DNA of 30,654 bases from a virus, in the IMG/VR virus record IMGVR_UViG_3300024344_000079, positions 1 to 30,654 of that record. The stretch is one strand, 5' to 3'. Below, piece by piece: positions 30,388 to 30,654 of this stretch (within the stretch, counting starts at the first letter, position 1; each line of letters begins with the position of its first letter). The notes below the pieces were generated by a model. It searched no databases and was not told the DNA's origin. It was given only the letters and a program-made list of their open reading frames with translations. The translations under genes and the position numbers were made by a program.

Positions 30388-30416
30388 ACTACACTTATGT
30401 ACTACACTGGTGTAGT
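30388..30416. promoter_or_regulatory. Operator-like palindrome with three ACTACAC half-sites
   Basis: ACTACAC occurs at 30388-30394 and 30401-30407, and its complement GTGTAGT at 30410-30416. The last two form a perfect 7-bp inverted repeat with a TG centre. Half-sites one and two are direct repeats 13 bases apart. The cluster fills the 73-base gap upstream of the HTH gene. A weak - strand -10 (CATAAG, 30399-30394) lies beside it, so the palindrome would occupy the spacer of that promoter. Confidence 0.6.
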
Positions 30417-30418
30417 GG

Positions 30419-30553
30419 TTACTCTTCGTCGTAGTCTGGTTCTATATCTTCAGCTACTGCGACAGACACTGCCGCACTTTCGCTTAGGCCCTCTTCCATT
30501 AGAGCATCTATCTTGTTAAGTAAACTATTTTCCCATGCTAGTTCTCTACTCAT
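30419..30553 (-). CDS. Small acidic hypothetical protein, 44 aa
   Basis: From ATG 30553 the product is MSRELAWENSLLNKIDALME, then EGLSESAAVSVAVAEDIEPD and an acidic tail (YDEE). AAGGA lies about eight bases before this ATG, and it overlaps the upstream frame as ATGA, so it is preferred to 30613. It is helical with no cysteine or membrane segment. The composition resembles small acidic early phage proteins that bind host factors, but no family is recognised. Confidence 0.55.
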   Translation of the reverse strand: MSRELAWENSLLNKIDALMEEGLSESAAVSVAVAEDIEPDYDEE

Positions 30554-30654
30554 TCCTCTGTTCCTTCCATCAGTACGTCGCTCTGTGTCTTGATGTAAAC
30601 CTGCGCCCCACATGATAACGGATGAAAAGGAGTATACATTAGTTCACATGGCCC
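30550..30654 (-). CDS. End of a small gene at the right window edge
   Basis: A frame open from the right edge ends at TGA 30552-30550, sharing ATGA with the next gene. Codons from ATG 30639 give MYTPFHPLSCGAQVYIKTQS and DVLMEGTEE. The frame also stays open to the edge (GPCEL before the Met), so the true start may lie outside. The overlap with the next start and the absence of a competing frame are the support. No family is recognised. Confidence 0.4.
   Translation of the reverse strand, partial: GPCELMYTPFHPLSCGAQVYIKTQSDVLMEGTEE

Noticed and set aside
1-30654. CRISPR array, insertion sequence or transposase
   Set aside because: No regularly spaced repeats, terminal inverted repeats or transposase motifs were seen on either strand.

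Overview
The window reads as about 31 kb of a tailed double-stranded DNA phage, most likely a short-tailed (podovirus-type) virus of a marine bacterium. Two opposed gene arms meet near position 12,000. The replication set is T7-like: family A DNA polymerase with proofreading, primase-helicase, endonuclease I and a gp2.5-type single-strand binding protein. It travels with a B12-dependent ribonucleotide reductase, ThyX and a single tRNA. The virion genes include a T7 gp13-like small internal protein and a very large ejection-type protein. The base composition is AT-rich with frequent AGA codons. No RNA polymerase, integrase, large terminase, portal or major capsid gene is present, so the window is part of a genome. 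A marine host, perhaps an alphaproteobacterium, is inferred from gene content only.

Left arm, + strand, 1-11,935: virion genes in tight tandem. In order these are the end of a fibre/appendage protein, a 628-aa neck/tail protein, two small proteins, a 777-aa virion protein with a lysozyme-like domain, a gp13/GNAT-like protein, a 665-aa internal protein and a 1243-aa ejection-type protein. A membrane-anchored coiled coil, an IscA-type iron-sulphur carrier and a 38-residue membrane peptide follow.

Junction, 11,936-12,078: a structured convergent intergenic region with interlocking inverted repeats.

Right arm, - strand, read from 30,654 down to 12,079. From the right edge come small early genes, an excisionase-like DNA-binding protein behind a palindromic site, a frameshifted or non-AUG gene, a DUF932 protein and a strong terminator at 28.4 kb. 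Next are small genes, tRNA-Arg(UCU), ThyX, more small genes, primase-helicase, an HNH nuclease, a zinc ribbon, DNA polymerase and a PD-(D/E)XK nuclease. A promoter then precedes SSB, an HTH protein, a Cas4/AddB-like Fe-S nuclease, endonuclease I, a DUF3310-like protein and the reductase. A second promoter of the same design precedes two glycan-related genes, one a three-domain fusion, then the lysis genes and the terminase small subunit.

The early genes supply nucleotides (reductase, ThyX), copy DNA (polymerase, helicase, SSB) and process host or phage DNA (Fe-S nuclease, endonuclease I). The last - strand segment groups glycan modification, lysis and packaging, which suggests late expression from its own promoter. 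The most unusual items are the shared extended promoter motif, the glycosyltransferase-methyltransferase-DUF115 fusion, the pairing of an Fe-S carrier with an Fe-S nuclease, the pseudoknot-capable junction, and the gene near 29.7 kb that lacks a normal start codon.
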